Source: Flavobacterium sp.
GTDB taxonomy: Bacteria; Bacteroidota; Bacteroidia; Flavobacteriales; Flavobacteriaceae
Direction: 5' to 3'
Length of the DNA stretch: 8,990 nucleotides
NCBI GenBank assembly: GCA_024709705.1
Contig: JANJWE010000301.1
Location: 1 to 8,990, forward strand
The notes under the pieces were generated by a model, which had not been told where the DNA came from, made no database searches, and saw nothing but the letters and a program-made list of their open reading frames with translations. The position numbers and the translations under genes are program-made. Shown one piece after another: positions 6,804 through 8,990 of the stretch. Position 1 is the stretch's first letter. Every line of letters starts with the position of its first letter.

Positions 6804-7358
6804 ATGAAAAAAAACAAAGATACAATAGAACAACTTTTTCAAAATTTGGAAAACCAATGGGATATTGAATCACCAATTGAAGGTCACTTAGAACGATTTC
6901 AGGATAAATTGGCTTTGAAAAAAACAGTTCCCAAAAAAATCAATTGGGTTCCTATATCATGGGCGGCTGTATTTTTATTCATTGCCGGATTTATTGGGTT
7001 TTATCAATTAAATTCAGCCCAAGCCGTTTCTGTTGATAACTGGGAACAAGCATCTGTTCAAACCAAAGAGACCCATGATTATTTTGCATCAGTTGTAGAA
7101 AAAGAACTTCAGAACTTAAAAAAAAGAAAAACACCCGAATCTGAAGAAATTATTACCGATGCTCTAAAGCAAATGGATGTTTTTGAAAAAGATTACCAAA
7201 AAATAATAGTAGAATTACAAAAAAACGGAGATACAAAACAATTGCTCCATGCTTTAATTCTAAATTTTCAAACTCGTATTTCATTCCTTGAAGACGTCAT
7301 AAAAAAAATTGAAATAATTAACCAACAAAAAAATATTGAAAATGAAAAATCTATATAA
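6804..7358 (+). CDS. Single-span membrane anti-sigma factor (putative)
   Basis: A 184-residue protein directly after the sigma gene. Residues 1-47 are cytosolic, with PIEGHLERFQDKLALKK (24-40), a short H..RF..KL helix that I recall from other unnamed flavobacterial proteins placed after ECF sigmas and that may contact sigma. One transmembrane helix covers about 48-67 (VPISWAAVFLFIAGFIGFYQ), and the rest (70-184) is predicted outside, highly charged and mostly helical with coiled-coil character (93-175). There is no cysteine anywhere, so it is not a zinc-binding HxxxCxxC anti-sigma, and it lacks the FecR domain and a TonB-receptor partner. The anti-sigma role rests on position, topology and size. 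The next gene overlaps its last 17 nt, which suggests coupled translation. Confidence 0.8.
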   Translation: MKKNKDTIEQLFQNLENQWDIESPIEGHLERFQDKLALKKTVPKKINWVPISWAAVFLFIAGFIGFYQLNSAQAVSVDNWEQASVQTKETHDYFASVVEKELQNLKKRKTPESEEIITDALKQMDVFEKDYQKIIVELQKNGDTKQLLHALILNFQTRISFLEDVIKKIEIINQQKNIENEKSI

Positions 7359-8397
7359 AACTTTAGTGCTTCTTTTAATCTTTTCTTCTGGATTTGCCAA
7401 AGAACACAATGGAAAATACAACAAACAAAAAAATATTAAAAAAACAGTTTCTGTAAATCCAGATGCCTTACTTGACATTTCAAACAAATACGGAAATGTA
7501 TTGGTTACTACTTGGGATGAAGATAAAATTGATATTGATGTTTTAATTACTATAAGTGGTGATGATGAAGATTGGGTTGATAAAAGATTGGCATCTATCA
7601 CAGTTGATTTTGAAGGAAACAAAAATTTGTATTCGGCAAAGACCCTTTTTGATAAAGTAAATAATTCCTCACGAAGAAGTAGTATGGAAATTAATTACAC
7701 CATCAAAATTCCCAAAAAAGGACATATCAAAATAGACAATCAATATGGAAACATTATCACCCACGATCTTTTGGGTAGTACCACAATAAGTTGCAAATAC
7801 GGTAAAATATCTCTGGGGAAATTACAAAATAGTTCTAATGATATAAAAATTGATTACTGTTCCAAATCATCAATAGAAAGTGTGAAAAACGCAGTTATTA
7901 ATGCTAAATATTCAGGATTAACTATAGAAAATTTTAATCAACTTGAACTAAATTCGAGCTACACAGATGTAAATATTGCCAATGGAAATAATCTAAAATA
8001 CGCCAGTAATTATGGGAAAATTGCTATTGGGAAAGTTTCAAGTATAGAAGGAAGTGGGAATTATTTAACCTTAAAAATTGATCAAGTTGACACCAATCTC
8101 AAGATAAATACCAATTATAGTAACTTCTCGCTTAATGCCGTATCGTCAAAAGCAAGTTCAATTTCAATAAATTCGGGATACACCAATATCAAGCTGAATC
8201 ACAGTCCAGATTTTAGTTACGATTTTGATATTACTACCAAATATGCCAATTTTAAAAGTGAAGCTCCATTAGAATACAATACGCGAATTGAAACCAGTAA
8301 TTCCAAAACCTATAAAGGGTTTTACAAAAAAAGTGGTAATGGTAAAATAATAATAAACTCAGGCTACGGAAACGTAAATTTCAATCTAATCAATTAA
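7342..8397 (+). CDS. Exported beta-repeat (DUF4097-like adhesin-type) protein with a tyrosine ladder
   Basis: A 351-residue protein. I start it at the ATG at 7342; a TTG 6 nt upstream would add only two residues and a less regular signal peptide. A signal peptide covers residues 1-19 (cleavage near GFA|K). After a DISNKYGNVLVTTWDEDKIDIDV segment (45-67, read in two parts), typical of DUF4097-type proteins, residues 128-351 form a repeat array. Tyrosines at 135, 153, 172, 190, 207, 224, 241, 259, 280, 301 and 342 recur every 17-21 residues, mostly in the form [KNSG]-Y-[GTSA]-[NKD]-hydrophobic-x-hydrophobic, as in a beta-solenoid with stacked tyrosines. No catalytic motif, transmembrane helix or T9SS sorting domain is visible. 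Role unknown; it is probably periplasmic or outer-envelope and under control of the ECF sigma. It overlaps the anti-sigma gene by 17 nt and is followed by the GIN-domain gene after 13 nt. Confidence 0.85.
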   Translation: MKNLYKTLVLLLIFSSGFAKEHNGKYNKQKNIKKTVSVNPDALLDISNKYGNVLVTTWDEDKIDIDVLITISGDDEDWVDKRLASITVDFEGNKNLYSAKTLFDKVNNSSRRSSMEINYTIKIPKKGHIKIDNQYGNIITHDLLGSTTISCKYGKISLGKLQNSSNDIKIDYCSKSSIESVKNAVINAKYSGLTIENFNQLELNSSYTDVNIANGNNLKYASNYGKIAIGKVSSIEGSGNYLTLKIDQVDTNLKINTNYSNFSLNAVSSKASSISINSGYTNIKLNHSPDFSYDFDITTKYANFKSEAPLEYNTRIETSNSKTYKGFYKKSGNGKIIINSGYGNVNFNLIN

Positions 8398-8410
8398 AAA
8401 ACAACAAATC

Positions 8411-8971
8411 ATGAAAACTTGGATTACTTGCATTGTACTTGCTTTTTGTACAATATCATCTGCACAATGGCGTCAAGAAAAAATTAAAGGAAACGGAAAA
8501 ATCATTTCCAAAGAAATTAAAACAAACTCTTATGAGACATTGAGTATAGGTGGATCATTTCACGTTACTCTTATTGAAGGAAATGAAGGAAATATTAAAC
8601 TAACCGGAGAAGAAAACATTTTAGAATATGTGGTTATAGAATGTACCGATTCGGAATTAAAAATTCATACTGAAAAAGGGTTTCAATTGCTAACAAGTAA
8701 AGGAAACAAAATTGAAATTCAAATACCGATTCAAGAAATTCAAAAAATAAATTTAGCCGGTTCCGGAAAAATAATAGGCGATTTTATACTCAAAAGCGAT
8801 GAACTTACAGTATCATTAGCCGGCTCGGGAGTTATAAAACTGGGCTTACAAACAACAAATGTTGAAGTTAAACTAGCCGGTTCTGGATCTATTGAATTAA
8901 AAGGTCAAACTCAAAAGTTAGAGGCCGGTTTAGCCGGTTCCGGAACTTTAAAAGCTCAAGATTTAATCTAA
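8411..8971 (+). CDS. Head GIN domain (DUF2807-like) exported protein, possibly truncated by an in-frame stop
   Basis: The frame gives 186 residues. A signal peptide (1-18, cleavage SSA|Q) is followed by the GIN-domain opening (YETLSIGGSFHVTLIEGNEG, 41-60) and ENILEYVVIECTDSELKIHT (69-88), which are typical of DUF2807 proteins. Four LAGSG turns (residues 115, 136, 155 and 174) mark a right-handed beta-helix-like repeat with spacings of 21, 19 and 19 residues. DUF2807 proteins are commonly about 220-250 residues, so this one is short. After the TAA (8969-8971) the frame reads ETSTVS plus a G at the window edge, which fits the strand that normally leads into the next GSG turn. The gene may therefore be a nonsense-truncated copy, or the stop may be a base-call error. 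Location is probably periplasm or outer envelope; function is unknown. It is the fourth gene of the ECF operon. Confidence 0.85.
   Translation: MKTWITCIVLAFCTISSAQWRQEKIKGNGKIISKEIKTNSYETLSIGGSFHVTLIEGNEGNIKLTGEENILEYVVIECTDSELKIHTEKGFQLLTSKGNKIEIQIPIQEIQKINLAGSGKIIGDFILKSDELTVSLAGSGVIKLGLQTTNVEVKLAGSGSIELKGQTQKLEAGLAGSGTLKAQDLI
8753..8944 (+). repeat. Four 15-nt LAGSG-coding repeats
   Basis: Near-identical 15-nt blocks with consensus YTAGCCGGTTCCGGA occur at 8753-8767, 8816-8830, 8873-8887 and 8930-8944, at intervals of 63, 57 and 57 nt, all in frame and each coding LAGSG. They are much richer in G and C than the surrounding DNA, and codon choice is conserved (GCC for Ala in all four; GGT for the first Gly in three). 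The nucleotide similarity could allow repeat gain or loss by slippage or recombination. Confidence 0.8.
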
Positions 8972-8990
8972 GAAACCAGTACAGTTTCTG

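Noticed and set aside
7336..7341. TTG at 7336 as start of the repeat protein
   Set aside because: The ATG two codons downstream gives a normal signal peptide (MKNLYKTLV) and is the more likely start.
7281..7622. Minus-strand open frame of 113 codons
   Set aside because: It lies antisense across the anti-sigma/repeat-protein junction, has a low-complexity Ser/Phe-rich composition and no family signature; the plus-strand genes explain this region.

Overview
The window looks like chromosome of a member of the Flavobacteriaceae (Bacteroidota), most likely Flavobacterium or a close relative. The basis is the AT-rich composition with A-rich leaders that lack Shine-Dalgarno sites, TAnnTTTG-type promoter elements, a PorQ protein of the type IX secretion system (T9SS), and an ECF sigma operon with GIN/adhesin-like products of the kind common in this family. 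This is an assignment from reading the proteins; no database search was run.

Left part (1-5224, all minus strand): the 5' portion of yaaA (cut by the left edge), cmk (cytidylate kinase), porQ (T9SS attachment-complex protein) and lon (ATP-dependent protease). lon ends at a strong intrinsic terminator (2724-2758), so porQ-cmk is probably a separate unit. The intergenic spaces hold two repeat structures: a dispersed-type palindrome between cmk and yaaA (651-711), and five 8-nt units running directly into the cmk start codon (1517-1556).

Middle (5391-6249): a minus-strand gene for a 243-aa surface lipoprotein of unknown function. A 127-nt divergent promoter region separates it from the operon to its right. 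That region holds a housekeeping-type -7 element facing the lipoprotein gene and an ECF-type -35/-10 pair facing right.

Right part (6250-8990, plus strand): a compact four-gene operon. It encodes an ECF sigma factor that starts at TTG, a single-span anti-sigma-like protein with no cysteine, an exported 351-aa protein built as a ladder of 17-21-residue tyrosine-marked beta repeats, and an exported head-GIN (DUF2807-like) protein with four LAGSG repeats. The last gene stops at 8969-8971, but the bases after the stop still read in frame as the next repeat, so it may be cut short by a nonsense mutation. The likely logic is a cell-envelope signalling module in which a membrane anti-sigma holds an autoregulated sigma that drives two envelope beta-solenoid proteins. 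The signal and the function of those products are unknown, and this is the least-explained part of the window. No mobile element, CRISPR array, tRNA or rRNA was seen, and no gene-free stretch exceeds 300 bases.
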